Notes: generated by a model not told the origin, from the letters alone. Shown: positions 31,204 through 41,756, numbered from the stretch's first letter. The stretch is 64,000 nucleotides of DNA from Paracidovorax cattleyae (GCF_900104515.1 NZ_FNJL01000010.1:26645-90644); one strand, 5' to 3'. Translations and numbers: made by a program.

Positions 31204-31565
31204 CGCCGGTGCAGATCGTGCTGGCCGTGCTGGTGGTGGGCAACATCGCGACGGGTTGGGCCTGGCTCGGTGCGCGCGACGACGCGACCACCGCGCGGGC
31301 CGAGCTGGCTGCCAAGGGTCAGGAGCTGGCCGGCGTGCGCGGTGCGGCTCAGGCCTGCAGCACTGCGGTTGACGAGCTGCGCACGCTGGCCGACCGCCGG
31401 GCCCGCGAGGCTGAGGCTGCGCGACGGGCGGCCGGCGTCCGGGCAGCCGCCCATGACCGCAAGGCCGACGCGATCCTGGCCGCTCCACCGGCAGTGCCGG
31501 GCGATGCATGCGCCAGCGCGCAGCACCGGGTGGACGCTTGGCTGCAGGGGAGGGCGCAGCCATGA
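31200..31565 (+). CDS. Rz-like inner-membrane spanin subunit
   Basis: The product has 121 residues: an N-terminal membrane anchor (VQIVLAVLVVGNIATGWAWL) and then a long charged helix of the Rz type, with Cys near positions 55 and 100. Start overlaps the previous stop by 4 bases. Together with the next lipoprotein it would bridge inner and outer membrane and fuse them at lysis. Confidence 0.75.
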   Translation: MTPVQIVLAVLVVGNIATGWAWLGARDDATTARAELAAKGQELAGVRGAAQACSTAVDELRTLADRRAREAEAARRAAGVRAAAHDRKADAILAAPPAVPGDACASAQHRVDAWLQGRAQP

Positions 31566-31831
31566 GGGCCGCGATCCTGCTGCTGGCGGCGCTGCTGGCC
31601 GGCTGCGCGGCCACGCCGCGCGTGGAGACCGTGGAGGTGCGGGTGCCCGTGCCGGTCGAGTGCCGCGAGCCTGTGCCCGCCCGCCCAGCCATGCCCACGG
31701 AAGCGCTGCAGCCCGGTGCCACGCTGGACGACTTCGCCCGCGCGGCCATGGCGGAGATCGAGCGGCGCGAGGGCTACGAGGGGCTGCTGCTGGTGGCGCT
31801 GGAGGCGTGCCGGGCTCCCATCGCAAAATAG
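31562..31831 (+). CDS. Rz1-like outer-membrane spanin lipoprotein
   Basis: The product has 89 residues. ATG at 31562 gives MRAAILLLAALLAGC with a lipobox at Cys15. The mature part has the Val/Pro-rich stretch (VETVEVRVPVPVECREPVP) usual for Rz1-type o-spanins. The 4-base overlap with the Rz-like gene supports the pair. Confidence 0.78.
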   Translation: MRAAILLLAALLAGCAATPRVETVEVRVPVPVECREPVPARPAMPTEALQPGATLDDFARAAMAEIERREGYEGLLLVALEACRAPIAK

Positions 31832-31834
31832 TGC

Positions 31835-31863
31835 TTGCCATCGTCTCAAATAGAGACTAATAT
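31835..31863 (+). promoter_or_regulatory. Strong promoter with palindromic operator in the spacer
   Basis: TTGCCA (31835-31840), 17-base spacer, TAATAT (31858-31863). The spacer ends with the 15-bp palindrome GTCTC-AAATA-GAGAC (31843-31857), so a dimeric repressor bound there would cover the promoter face. It drives a four-gene rightward unit at the prophage end. The last gene of that unit encodes a small HTH protein. Confidence 0.8.
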
Positions 31864-31873
31864 TCGCTCCATG

Positions 31874-31890
31874 GTGATCGCAGTGATCAC
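31874..31890. promoter_or_regulatory. Second palindrome in the cargo-operon leader
   Basis: GTGATC-GCAGT-GATCAC, 6-bp arms with a 5-base centre, just downstream of the expected transcription start. It may be a second operator or an mRNA hairpin. Confidence 0.5.
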
Positions 31891-31928
31891 CGCGGCGCCT
31901 CCCCGTATGAGGGGGCAAGGAAGAAAAA

Positions 31929-32099
31929 ATGACCATCGCTCAAATCCGCGCAGCTCTGATCGCCAAGTTCGGCGCCCGCAAGTACCGCATCACCGCCAGC
32001 GGCGACATCCATGCCTTCGGCACCATGCCGAACTCCGACGTGGAGGGCTGGTTTTTCGCCGGCCACGTAGGCACCATCACCCCCGAGGAATTGGCTTGA
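31929..32099 (+). CDS. Small cargo protein, 56 aa
   Basis: ATG at 31929 follows CAAGGAAG. The product starts MTIAQIRAALIAKFGARKYR and is an alpha/beta miniprotein with a GDIHAFGTMPN turn. It is the first gene of the right-end cargo unit. Its stop overlaps the TTG start of the next gene (TTGA). No family recognised. Confidence 0.7.
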   Translation: MTIAQIRAALIAKFGARKYRITASGDIHAFGTMPNSDVEGWFFAGHVGTITPEELA

Positions 32100-32323
32100 G
32101 CAACCTCGCCAAACTGACCATCACGCTGGACGGCCCTTGGCGGCTCTACCAGCACGCGGCTGTGCCGGGCTGGGAAATGCTGGGCACGGTGCAGCGCGGG
32201 GACGAGATCGGTGCACTGGCGCGAGTCAAGTCCACAGGCATCCTGGTGATGATGCGGGCCGGGGTCGTGTCCTCGCTCAACCAGCGAAAGGCGCTGGCGG
32301 CTCTGGATGCGCAAGCTCGCTGA
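32096..32323 (+). CDS. Small cargo protein, TTG start
   Basis: The product has 75 residues from TTG at 32096, which overlaps the preceding stop by 4 bases. No ATG upstream fits. The sequence (LSNLAKLTITLDGPWRLYQH, GWEMLGTVQRGDEIGALARV) is beta-rich. No family recognised. It overlaps the following gene by 17 bases. Confidence 0.62.
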   Translation: MSNLAKLTITLDGPWRLYQHAAVPGWEMLGTVQRGDEIGALARVKSTGILVMMRAGVVSSLNQRKALAALDAQAR

Positions 32324-32801
32324 TTGGGAATCCCTGGACTGGGCGAAGTCCAATGCGGTGCTGGCCGTGGAGGTCGGCGCCTCAATCCACACGGTGGCGA
32401 AGCGGCGCACCCAGCACGGGGTGCCGACGGATTCGCCCACCTGGAAGAGGCCCGATGTTGCCGCCATCAACCAGCGGCCCGAGCGCAGGGCGCAGTCTGC
32501 TCGCACCCAGCCGGCCGCCACTGCGGCGGCCCGGCAGTCCCCGGCGGCCGGGCGCGGCCCAGAGAACGTCCACGCCGTGGACTGGGTGCTGGTGTCGCCC
32601 AGCGGCGAGCGCCACCAGGTGCGCAACCTCTACGATTTCGTGCGCTCACATGCAGCGCTGTTCGCCGAAGCTGACGTGGCGTGGAAGCGGACAGGTGGCA
32701 AGAGGGGAACGGGCGGGGAGTGGTGCAACGCGACGGCGGGCATCCTGAACATCAAGGGCGGACGCGCCAAGAGCTGGAAGGGCTGGACCCTTGCGCAATG
32801 A
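32307..32801 (+). CDS. HTH protein with homing-module-like C-terminus
   Basis: The product has 164 residues. An HTH-like segment (NAVLAVEVGASIHTVAKRRTQHG) lies near the N-terminus and a Pro/Ala/Arg-rich linker follows. The C-terminal 70 residues (NLYDFVRSHAALFAEADVAW, WCNATAGILNIKGG, SWKGWTL) resemble the NUMOD-type DNA-binding modules at the ends of homing endonucleases, without a nuclease domain. It is probably a DNA-binding regulator; identity uncertain. Confidence 0.65.
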   Translation: MRKLADWESLDWAKSNAVLAVEVGASIHTVAKRRTQHGVPTDSPTWKRPDVAAINQRPERRAQSARTQPAATAAARQSPAAGRGPENVHAVDWVLVSPSGERHQVRNLYDFVRSHAALFAEADVAWKRTGGKRGTGGEWCNATAGILNIKGGRAKSWKGWTLAQ

Positions 32802-33019
32802 CCTCTGAAGACCTCCGCGCTTGGCATGCTGCCATGGGCTACACCTACGACACCGCCGCCCGGGCCCTGGGCGTGAGCCGGGCTACCTACGCTGACTGGG
32901 TGGCTGGGCGCAGCCGCACAACGGGCAAGCCGGTGCAGCCGAGCCGGGCCGTGGGGCTCGCTTGCGCGGCACTGGCCGCGGGGCTGGGAGAGTGGAATTC
33001 CTCCCCGATTCCTCCCTGA
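32798..33019 (+). CDS. Small HTH regulator next to attR
   Basis: The product has 73 residues. MTSEDLRAWHAAMGYTYDTA, ALGVSRATYADWVAG form a compact XRE-like HTH. The ATGA overlap couples it to the previous gene. It is the last prophage gene before the tRNA and a natural candidate to bind the GTCTC/GAGAC palindrome in its own operon promoter. It might instead be a recombination directionality factor, but those usually sit next to the integrase. Confidence 0.68.
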   Translation: MTSEDLRAWHAAMGYTYDTAARALGVSRATYADWVAGRSRTTGKPVQPSRAVGLACAALAAGLGEWNSSPIPP

Positions 33020-33056
33020 GACTTCAAACGATCTGCAGTTCTCAGAGGGGAAATGC

Positions 33057-33133
33057 TGGCCTGCCCGGAGGGACTCGAACCCCCGACCTATTGCTTAGAA
33101 GGCAATTGCTCTATCCAGTTGAGCTACGGGCAG
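33057..33133 (-). tRNA. tRNA-Arg (anticodon UCU), CCA encoded
   Basis: A full cloverleaf on the minus strand: acceptor CTGCCCG pairs with CGGGCAG, D stem GCTC/GAGC, anticodon stem ATTGC/GCAAT with loop CTTCTAA (anticodon TCT), T arm GGGGG-TTCGAGT-CCCTC, discriminator G and encoded CCA at 33057-33059. Its 3' end faces the prophage, so it is the probable integration target, kept intact by the phage-borne att sequence. Confidence 0.96.
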
Positions 33134-33316
33134 ATGTGGGAAGGAAGCCGGCTGCCGCGGCCCTTCCGAGGCCCGTGATCATACCTGCGCGGCCGCGAGC
33201 CCCGAGGGCAGCAGGGCATCGCCGCCGGGCCGGTTTGCGGTTATAACGGAATGCAACGAGATCATTCCGCCGCCCGTCCCGCGCTCTGAGCGCTGCCAAA
33301 GCCCATCCTTTGACAC
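33134..33316. other. Gap between tRNA and antiporter genes
   Basis: This 183-bp stretch has no credible gene. On the minus strand TTATAA/TATAAC near 33240-33246 could be the -10 of the tRNA promoter, but no good -35 is seen. Confidence 0.4.
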
Positions 33317-35073
33317 ATGTCCCATAGCGTCGCCCTCATCCATACGATCGCCGTCGGCCTCGGCCTGGCGTTGCTGCTGGGCTTCCTGGCGACGCGGGTG
33401 CGCCTGCCCGCGCTGGTGGGCTACCTGCTGGCGGGCGTGGCGATCGGGCCCTACACGCCCGGTTTCGTGGCCGACGGGGCCATGGCCAGCCAGCTCGCCG
33501 AGATCGGCGTCATGCTGCTGATGTTCGGCGTGGGTCTGCACTTCTCCCTGGGTGACCTGCTCGCCGTGCGCAAGATCGCGCTGCCCGGCGCCATCGTGCA
33601 GATGGCCGTGGCCACGCTGCTGGGCGTGGGCCTGGCCACCTGGTGGGGCTGGGGCCTCGGGGGGCGCTGGTCTTCGGCCTGGCCCTGTCCGTGGCCAGCA
33701 CGGTGGTGCTGCTGCGCGCGCTCGAGACGTTGGGCATCCTCGACTCCTACACGGGCCGCATCGCCGTGGGATGGCTGGTGGTGGAGGATCTCGCGATGGT
33801 GCTGGTCCTGGTGCTGCTGCCGCCCGTGGCGGGCTGGCTGGGCGGCACGCCGGAGGGCGCGGCCGATGCCGTGGCCCATCCCCCGCTCTGGAAGACCGTG
33901 GGCTGGACACTGGCCCAGGTGGGAGGCTTCGTGGCCGTGATGCTGCTCGTGGGGCGGCGGCTCTTTCCCTGGGTGCTGTGGCAGGTGGCGCGCACGGGTT
34001 CGCGCGAGCTTTTCACGCTGTGCGTGGTGGCGGCGGCCGTGGGCATCGCCTTCGGCTCGGCCGCGCTGTTCGGAGTGTCGTTCGCGCTTGGTGCGTTCTT
34101 CGCGGGCATGGTGATGCGCGAGTCGGAGTTCGCCCACCGCGCCGCGCAGGAATCACTGCCGCTGCGCGATGCCTTCGCCGTGCTGTTCTTCGTCTCCGTG
34201 GGCATGCTGTTCGATCCGCGCGTGCTGCTCGAGCGCCCCCTGCAGGTGCTCGCCGTGGTGGCGATCATCATCTTCGGCAAGACCTTCGCGGCGGCCGCGC
34301 TCGTGCTGGCCTTCCGCTATCCGCTCAATACTGCGCTCACCGTGTCGGCCAGCCTGGCGCAGATCGGCGAGTTCTCCTTCATCCTCGTGGGCCTGGGCGC
34401 ATCCCTGGGGCTGCTGCCGCCGGAGGGCGCGAGCCTGGTGCTGGCCGGCGCGCTCTTTTCCATCGCGCTCAATCCCATCCTGTTCCGCGCCATCGCGCCG
34501 CTGCAGGACTGGCTGCGGGCCCGCTCAGCCTGGGCGCGGCAGCTGGAGCTGCGCGCCGATCCGCTGGCGGAACTGCCGCAGAGCACGCACCAGCGCTATC
34601 TGGCCCGGCAGGTGGTGCTGGTCGGCTACGGCCGGGTGGGGCGCCGCATCGCCGCGGCGCTGGCGGCACGCGACATTCCCTACGTGGTGGCCGAGCAGAA
34701 CCGGGAACTGGTCGAACGGCTGCGTGGCCAGGGCGTGGCCGCCGTCGCCGGCGACGCGGTGGATCCGGCCGTGCTGATCCAGGCGCACATCGCGCGCGCC
34801 CACATGCTGGTGATCGCCACGCCGGACACGCTGGATGTGCGGCAGATCGTCGCCACCGCCCGCACCCTCAACCCCGCCATCGAGACCGTCGTGCGCACCC
34901 ACAACGAGGAGGAGGCGCAACTGCTCGAGAGCGAAGGCGTGGGCAAGGTCTTCCTGGGCGAGGAGGCACTGGCCGTGGCCATGACCACCCACGTGGTGGC
35001 CATGGCGGCGGAGCAGGAGCGCCAGGCCGCCACCGTGCCGGGCGCCCTGGAGGAGCGGCACGCGTCCGTCTGA
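33317..35073 (+). pseudogene. Kef/YbaL-type cation:proton antiporter, frameshifted in a G run
   Basis: Two frames together encode a complete CPA2 antiporter. Frame 1 (33317 to about 33660) gives the first helices (LLGFLATRVRLPALVGYLLAG, LAEIGVMLLMFGVGLHFS). A frame shifted by one base continues with ALVFGLALSVASTVVLLRA, ten more helices, and a TrkA-N domain (VVLVGYGRVGRRIAAAL, about residue 435) to 35073. The break falls in six G at 33659-33664; seven G would restore one 585-residue protein, normal for YbaL/KefB. Possible causes are true mutation, slipped-strand phase variation or a base-calling error. As written only a 207-residue fragment is made from the first start. Confidence 0.88.
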
Positions 35074-35114
35074 GCCGCCGGGGCCTGCCGGGCGCACGGG
35101 TGCCGCGGTTCGGG

Positions 35115-36974
35115 TCAGTCCGGTTCCTCGAACACCAGCGTCGGCGTGTTCATCACCCGGGCCATGTCGCCCAGCGAGCCGATGAGCCGGTTCGCGAAAT
35201 AGCTGTTCTGCGTGTCCGGTTCGAGCGCGGCGACCGCGAGGTTGGCCAGGGGCTGGTTGAGCGGCACGTAGTAGCTGCCCGCGGGCGCGTCGATGGCGGT
35301 GCGCACCGTCTCGACCTTCACGCGGACGGTGTCCGCCGCGCCGGCCACGGTGCCGCGCACGTCTTCGCGCGGAGCGGTGTCGCGCGCGGTCTCGCGGTAG
35401 GTGTCCGCCAGCAGCGATCCCTGCTCGGCTACGCGCATCACCTGCACGCCCATCATCTTCAGGTGGTCCACCGCCTCGCCGGCGGAAGCGCCGAGCCAGT
35501 AACCGCAGGGGCGCGGGCGGCTGGTGAGGGTGCGCAGGTCGAGCGACGAGTTCCATTCCACGCGCACGGTCTTGTCGGCGCCTGTCTGCGGATCGAGCAT
35601 CAGCAAATCGCGCTGCGTGGCGGTCGGGCCCGCATCCACGGCCACCTCGCCGCGGCAGGCCTGCGCGACCGTGTCGCGCGCGACGAACGAGCGCACCTGC
35701 TCCAGGTTGGCGGCGCGCTCGGCCGTGCTGCGCAGCGCGCTGGTCAGCGCCGTCACCTGGGTGTGCACCCGGCGCTGGATGTGCGCACGGCCGATGCCCA
35801 CACCGCGCGTTTCCACCAGCAGGCTGACCGCGTTCTTCAAGCCATTCACGTTGCGGCCGGTGTCCGGGCGCGTGCCGCCCATGGAGACGCGCAGGTCTGC
35901 CGGATCGGTGGAGGTGGTGTAGTACCAGTCGCTGGTCAGCCCCTGGCCCTGCAGGGCCGCCGACATGGGCTGGTAGTACCACTCGCGCGACGCCTTGGTG
36001 AGGAACTCCGGCACGTTGGCGGTGGTGGCGTACTGCATCAGCGCGTCGTAGCGCTGGATGCCGCCGAACTTCTGCAGGAAGCGGCCGACCACGGTGTATT
36101 CGTGCGCATCGACGATGGCGATCGGGCGGTAGTCCCGCACCAGCCGGGCCAGCCCCTGGGCCTCGGGTGTGGTGAGCAGCAGGTGGTCGCGGTTCATGTC
36201 GGTGCCGTTCGCGGTCACGCGGGTGCCCGCTTCCGCCCCGTCCGGGTTGGCGCGCGGTACGACGACGACGTTGATGCGGTCCAGCAACGGCTCCAGCAGG
36301 CCCTGCGCGAGTTCGCGCGCGACCACCAGCAGCGCCTCCGCGCCCGCGGGTTCGTCGCCGTGCTGCTGGCCGATCAGCACCACGGTGGGCCGGCCGCTGG
36401 CGTCCAGCTCCTGCAGCGAGGTGCCGGCGCCGCGCGTGGCCACGAGTGCCTCGAGCGGGACGCCGCGCTGCGAGCGGCCCCATTCGATCACCGCCGTCTT
36501 CGTCGCGCTGCCCGCCTGGGGTGCGAGGCTGTGCAGCCACTGCGAAGCCTCGGCGTTGGTGGTGAAGGCCCGGCGGCCGTCGGCCAGGCCGGGCGTGTCG
36601 TAGCGCACCGACGGATCGGGGAACCGCGCCGCGACGGCGGTGGAATAGGGCAGGGCCTCGTCCGGCGCAGCGGCGGCGGCAGGGGGTGACGCGCCTCCCG
36701 GCTGCGGCACGATGGGGGTGTCTGCGATCGGTGTGGTGACCACTTCCGCGCGCGTGGTGCCCAGCGGCGGGGGCACGGCGCGCGGCGGGGCCGGACGCGT
36801 CTGCGCGGTGGAGGGCAGGGGCGTCGGCGCACTGGCAGGCCAGGGAGGCAGCGGCGTGCTGCTGCAGCCCGCCGCCAGCACGGCGATGGCCAGGACCAGG
36901 GGGGCGAGCGCGCGGGGCGGCAGGCCGGGGCCGGCGGTCCTGGAGGAGCGGAGGGCGTCGAATGGCTGGTTCAT
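35115..36974 (-). CDS. M14-family zinc carboxypeptidase lipoprotein
   Basis: The product has 619 residues. A lipoprotein signal (PLVLAIAVLAAGC) precedes a Pro-rich linker of about 90 residues. The M14 zinc site is visible: QQHGDEPAG (His and Glu ligands) and DAHEYT (second His), with catalytic Glu in LLVETRG. The C-terminal 200 residues are a less conserved accessory domain. It probably trims peptides or peptidoglycan stem peptides in the periplasm; the substrate cannot be told. It is convergent with the antiporter gene. Confidence 0.85.
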   Translation of the reverse strand: MNQPFDALRSSRTAGPGLPPRALAPLVLAIAVLAAGCSSTPLPPWPASAPTPLPSTAQTRPAPPRAVPPPLGTTRAEVVTTPIADTPIVPQPGGASPPAAAAAPDEALPYSTAVAARFPDPSVRYDTPGLADGRRAFTTNAEASQWLHSLAPQAGSATKTAVIEWGRSQRGVPLEALVATRGAGTSLQELDASGRPTVVLIGQQHGDEPAGAEALLVVARELAQGLLEPLLDRINVVVVPRANPDGAEAGTRVTANGTDMNRDHLLLTTPEAQGLARLVRDYRPIAIVDAHEYTVVGRFLQKFGGIQRYDALMQYATTANVPEFLTKASREWYYQPMSAALQGQGLTSDWYYTTSTDPADLRVSMGGTRPDTGRNVNGLKNAVSLLVETRGVGIGRAHIQRRVHTQVTALTSALRSTAERAANLEQVRSFVARDTVAQACRGEVAVDAGPTATQRDLLMLDPQTGADKTVRVEWNSSLDLRTLTSRPRPCGYWLGASAGEAVDHLKMMGVQVMRVAEQGSLLADTYRETARDTAPREDVRGTVAGAADTVRVKVETVRTAIDAPAGSYYVPLNQPLANLAVAALEPDTQNSYFANRLIGSLGDMARVMNTPTLVFEEPD

Positions 36975-37249
36975 GGTCGATCGGGCCGCGTGGGGCCGTG
37001 TATGGCAGGCGGGGCCGATGTTACCCGGCGCCGCGGGCGGTCCGTGTCGGTGGCAGCCCCGTGTGCCGCGGCCCGGCCACCGGAGCGGGGTGCCCTTGGC
37101 GCCCGGACCGCGTCTGCGCGGAAGCCCTCAGGCAAACGGCGCGGCACGGAACGGTCCGAAGACCGCCCGTGCCGCGCCGTGCGCACCATGCAGAGCCCCG
37201 GCAAGGGGGCTGCGCATCGATGGAAAGTGAATGCGGGAGTGCGCCGGGT

Positions 37250-39067
37250 TCAGCGCCCGTAGCCGCCGCCACCGCCACGCGGGCCGCGGTTGCCGCCACG
37301 GCCACCGCCGTAGCCGCCACCACCGCCGCCACCGTAGCCGCCGCCGCCACCACCGCCGCTGCGGAAGCCGCCACCGCGCCGGCCGCTGGACATGCTGTCC
37401 ACGCTGGTGCGCATCGGATCGGGCTGGCCGCCGCCATTGCCGCTGCCATGGCGCGCCGGGCCCAGGTGGGTGCCGAGCTGCGTGCCCAGGTGGGCATTCT
37501 CGCGCCGCGGCTGCAGGTCGTCGGAGCGATGACCGCCACCACCACCGCCGCCTTCGCTGCGGGGCGCGCGGTTGCCGCGTCCGCCGTTGCCGGGGTTGCC
37601 ATTGGCATTGCCGTGGCCACGGGGCTGGCCCGCGCGCGGGCCCTGGCCCTGGCCTTGGCCCTGCGCGCCGCCACGGCCGCGCTGGGGCTTCTGGCCGCCG
37701 TTGCCGCCGCCTTCGCCCTGGCCGGCCTGCGCGCCGCGCCCGCCGCCGGACTTGCCGCCGCCGCTGCGCTCACCCTGGGTGGCCTTGTTGGTGCGGATGC
37801 GTTCCATCATCTCGCTGCGCGCGGCCTTGGCAGCCGCCTGCATGACCTCGCGGCTGGGCGGCTTGCCCGCGCCGCCCCAGATGGTCTGGCGGCCCATGGC
37901 GATCGGCTCGGCTTTCTCGCCTTCCTCCGGGCCGAAGCCGTCGAGCACCTGCACCGGGATCTCCTGCTTGGTGAAGCGCTCGATCTCCATCATGAAGCCT
38001 TCCTCGTCCATGCAGACCAGGCTCACGGCCTCGCCGCTGGCACCCGCACGGCCGGTGCGGCCGATGCGGTGGACATAGTCCTCCGGCACGTTGGGAATCT
38101 CGTAGTTGACGACGTGCGGCAGCTCGTCGATGTCGATGCCGCGCGCGGCGATGTCGGTGGCCACCAGGGCACGGATCTCGCCGCTCTTGAAGCCGGCGAG
38201 GGCCTGGGTGCGGGCGCTCTGGCTCTTGTTGCCGTGCAGCGCCATGGCGGTGACGCCGTTCTTGGTGAGGAACTCGGCCACGTTGTTGGCGCCGAACTTG
38301 GTGCGGGTGAAGACCAGCACCTGGCTCCAGTTGTGCTGCTGGATGATGTGCAGCAGCACCTGCTTCTTCTTGCCGCGGCCCACGGGGTGGATCACCTGGG
38401 TGATGCGCTGCACCGTGGTGTTGCGCGGCGTGACCTGGATGCTCTGCGGGTTCTTGAGCAGGGTGTTGGCGAGTTCGCGGATCTCGTCGCTGAAGGTGGC
38501 CGAGAACAGCAGGCTCTGCTTGTCGCGGGGCACCAGGGCCAGCACCTTCTTCACGTCGTGGATGAAGCCCATGTCCAGCATGCGGTCGGCTTCGTCCAGC
38601 ACCAGGATCTCGACCGTGGAGAGGTCGAGGAAACCCTGCTGCTGCAGGTCCAGCAGGCGGCCGGGAGTAGCCACCAGCACGTCCACGCCGCGCTTGATGC
38701 GGTCAATCTGCGGATTCATGCCCACGCCGCCGAAGACGACGGTGGAATTGATGTCGAGGTACTTGCCGTACGCGCGCACCGATTCCTCGACCTGGGCGGC
38801 GAGTTCCCGCGTGGGGGTCAGCACGAGGGCGCGCACGCCCTTGCCGCCGAACTTGCTCTTCGGCGCCGATCCTTGCGAAAGGCGGTGCAGCATGGGCAGC
38901 GTGAAGGCTGCCGTCTTGCCCGTGCCGGTCTGGGCTCCGGCGAGGAGGTCGTGCCCCGCGAGCACGGCGGGGATGGCCTGGGCCTGGATGGGGGTGGGGG
39001 TCTCGTAGCCCTGCTCGTGCACGGCTTTCAGAATGGCGGGTGCCAGATTCAGTTCGTCAAAAGTCAT
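37250..39067 (-). CDS. rhlE: DEAD-box RNA helicase RhlE-like
   Basis: The product has 605 residues. All DEAD-box motifs are present: Q motif (TPIQAQAIP), I (AQTGTGKT), Ia (PTRELA), Ib (TPGR), II (DEAD), III (SAT), then ARGIDID and HRIGRTGR in the second RecA domain. From about residue 430 the tail is low-complexity Gly/Arg/Gln/Asn (RGG-like) and ends in Gly-Tyr repeats, used for RNA binding. It acts in ribosome assembly and RNA turnover in the cold. The long tail is at the upper end for RhlE. Confidence 0.93.
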   Translation of the reverse strand: MTFDELNLAPAILKAVHEQGYETPTPIQAQAIPAVLAGHDLLAGAQTGTGKTAAFTLPMLHRLSQGSAPKSKFGGKGVRALVLTPTRELAAQVEESVRAYGKYLDINSTVVFGGVGMNPQIDRIKRGVDVLVATPGRLLDLQQQGFLDLSTVEILVLDEADRMLDMGFIHDVKKVLALVPRDKQSLLFSATFSDEIRELANTLLKNPQSIQVTPRNTTVQRITQVIHPVGRGKKKQVLLHIIQQHNWSQVLVFTRTKFGANNVAEFLTKNGVTAMALHGNKSQSARTQALAGFKSGEIRALVATDIAARGIDIDELPHVVNYEIPNVPEDYVHRIGRTGRAGASGEAVSLVCMDEEGFMMEIERFTKQEIPVQVLDGFGPEEGEKAEPIAMGRQTIWGGAGKPPSREVMQAAAKAARSEMMERIRTNKATQGERSGGGKSGGGRGAQAGQGEGGGNGGQKPQRGRGGAQGQGQGQGPRAGQPRGHGNANGNPGNGGRGNRAPRSEGGGGGGGHRSDDLQPRRENAHLGTQLGTHLGPARHGSGNGGGQPDPMRTSVDSMSSGRRGGGFRSGGGGGGGYGGGGGGGYGGGRGGNRGPRGGGGGYGR

Positions 39068-39433
39068 TCAAGGAAGCGCCCTCTCCGGGCGCGGGAGGCA
39101 TCGGCCTGTCGCAGGTCCCGGGGGAAGGGGCTGCGTCCAGTCAAGGCAGATGGGATTCACGAATGGGAGCCGGAACACCGCGTGGCGGCTTCCTCGTCCC
39201 CAGCAGGTTGCTGAGGCCGCCGGTTCCTGGTGCCGGCGGCTGAGGCCCTATTGTGGCACGAGATCGCACCACACCGTGCGCAGGGCCGCATCGGGAGCGC
39301 AGCCGTTGGCCGCGCCGGACTTTTCCGGGCTTAGACTGGTGGCCTGTCACTCACGTTGCGGTGGCCGGTTCGCCATCGGGATTTACCCGGTGCGCGGCTG
39401 TGGCCACCACGCCAGCCCGCGGATCAGCACCCC
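39068..39433. other. Intergenic region between rhlE and the epsilon-like gene
   Basis: This 366-bp stretch separates divergent genes and must hold both promoters. I see no reliable open frame or RNA. Candidate elements are weak: TAGACT near 39332 on the plus strand, and CACAAT near 39250 on the minus strand. A long rhlE 5' leader, as in other cold-induced helicase genes, is possible. Confidence 0.4.
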
Positions 39434-39889
39434 ATGCCTTCAACGCCATCGCCATCGCCCGCCGCAGCGCCGGACGGCGCTCTGCAACTCGAAATCGCCC
39501 ACATGGAAGGCCTGGTCTGGTCCGGACCGGTGCGTGTGGTGAGCCTGCCGGGCGCGGAGGGCGCCTTCGGCGTGCTGCACGGCCACACGCCCCTGCTCAC
39601 GCGGCTGCGCGCGGGTTTCGTGCACATCGAGACCCCGGCCGGCGAGCGCGTCGAGGTGTACGTCTCCGGCGGCTACGTGGAGATCCAGCCTGCCCGGGTC
39701 ACGGTGCTCGCCGACACCGCCGTGCGCAATGCCGACCTCGACGCCGCACGTGCCGAGGCCGCGCGGCAGGCGGCTTCCAGCCTGCTCGGCAGCGAGCTGT
39801 CCCACATCGACCATGCCCTGCTGCACGCCGAGATTGCGCGCGCCGCGGCGCAGTGGACGCACGAGGCGCGCAAGCTCTCCGGGCGCTAG
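39434..39889 (+). CDS. Orphan ATP synthase epsilon-like subunit
   Basis: The product has 151 residues. Residues about 18-105 form the epsilon beta-sandwich: LEIAHMEGLVWSG, VVSLPGAEGAFGVLHGHTPLL, the GERVEVYVSGGYVEIQ strand and VTVLADTA. A helical C-terminal segment follows. The family member normally lies last in the atp operon, but here no other ATP synthase gene is nearby. It could be a second epsilon, a partner of an alternative rotary ATPase encoded elsewhere, or a relic. The Ser/Pro-rich first 13 residues are unusual. Confidence 0.82.
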   Translation: MPSTPSPSPAAAPDGALQLEIAHMEGLVWSGPVRVVSLPGAEGAFGVLHGHTPLLTRLRAGFVHIETPAGERVEVYVSGGYVEIQPARVTVLADTAVRNADLDAARAEAARQAASSLLGSELSHIDHALLHAEIARAAAQWTHEARKLSGR

Positions 39890-40014
39890 CGGCCGGGCCC
39901 GCCATCGCGCGCGGCGCAAAGCATCCGATAATCGCAGGCGAAGCCTCCGCCGCGCGGCGCCCCGCCGCCGCCCGCCCCTGGCGGAGCCGCCCCCATTCCA
40001 AGGAAAGAAAGCCA

Positions 40015-41676
<1,662 letters not shown>

Positions 41677-41756
41677 GGGCCGGACGGCTCCGCCCCACCC
41701 GGTAGCTCCGTCCCTTTCCTGCCGCGACCCCTCGCGCCGAACCACGCCGCCGCGCC

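Larger units (their letters stand above)
1..33133. mobile_element. HK97-like/lambdoid prophage, left end outside window
   Basis: The segment carries a full lambdoid order: leftward early transcript, repressor and cro with shared operators, replication genes, Q-position gene, HNH-terminase-portal-protease-capsid, tail and lysis genes. The right end abuts the 3' end of a tRNA-Arg gene at 33057-33133, a usual tyrosine-integrase target, so attR should lie in or just beside that tRNA. No integrase or excisionase is recognisable, so they are probably left of base 1. Structural genes look intact apart from the start of the major tail protein gene. The right boundary is inferred from gene content and not from a paired att repeat. 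Confidence 0.93.

Noticed and set aside
34525-36540. Long open frames opposite or beside the antiporter and M14 peptidase genes
   Set aside because: High GC third positions keep alternative frames open; the translations are Arg/Ala/Pro/Gly-rich without motifs and contradict the recognised genes.
37021-37773. Ala-rich open frame opposite the rhlE tail
   Set aside because: It is the complement of the Gly/Arg low-complexity tail and has no independent gene signals.
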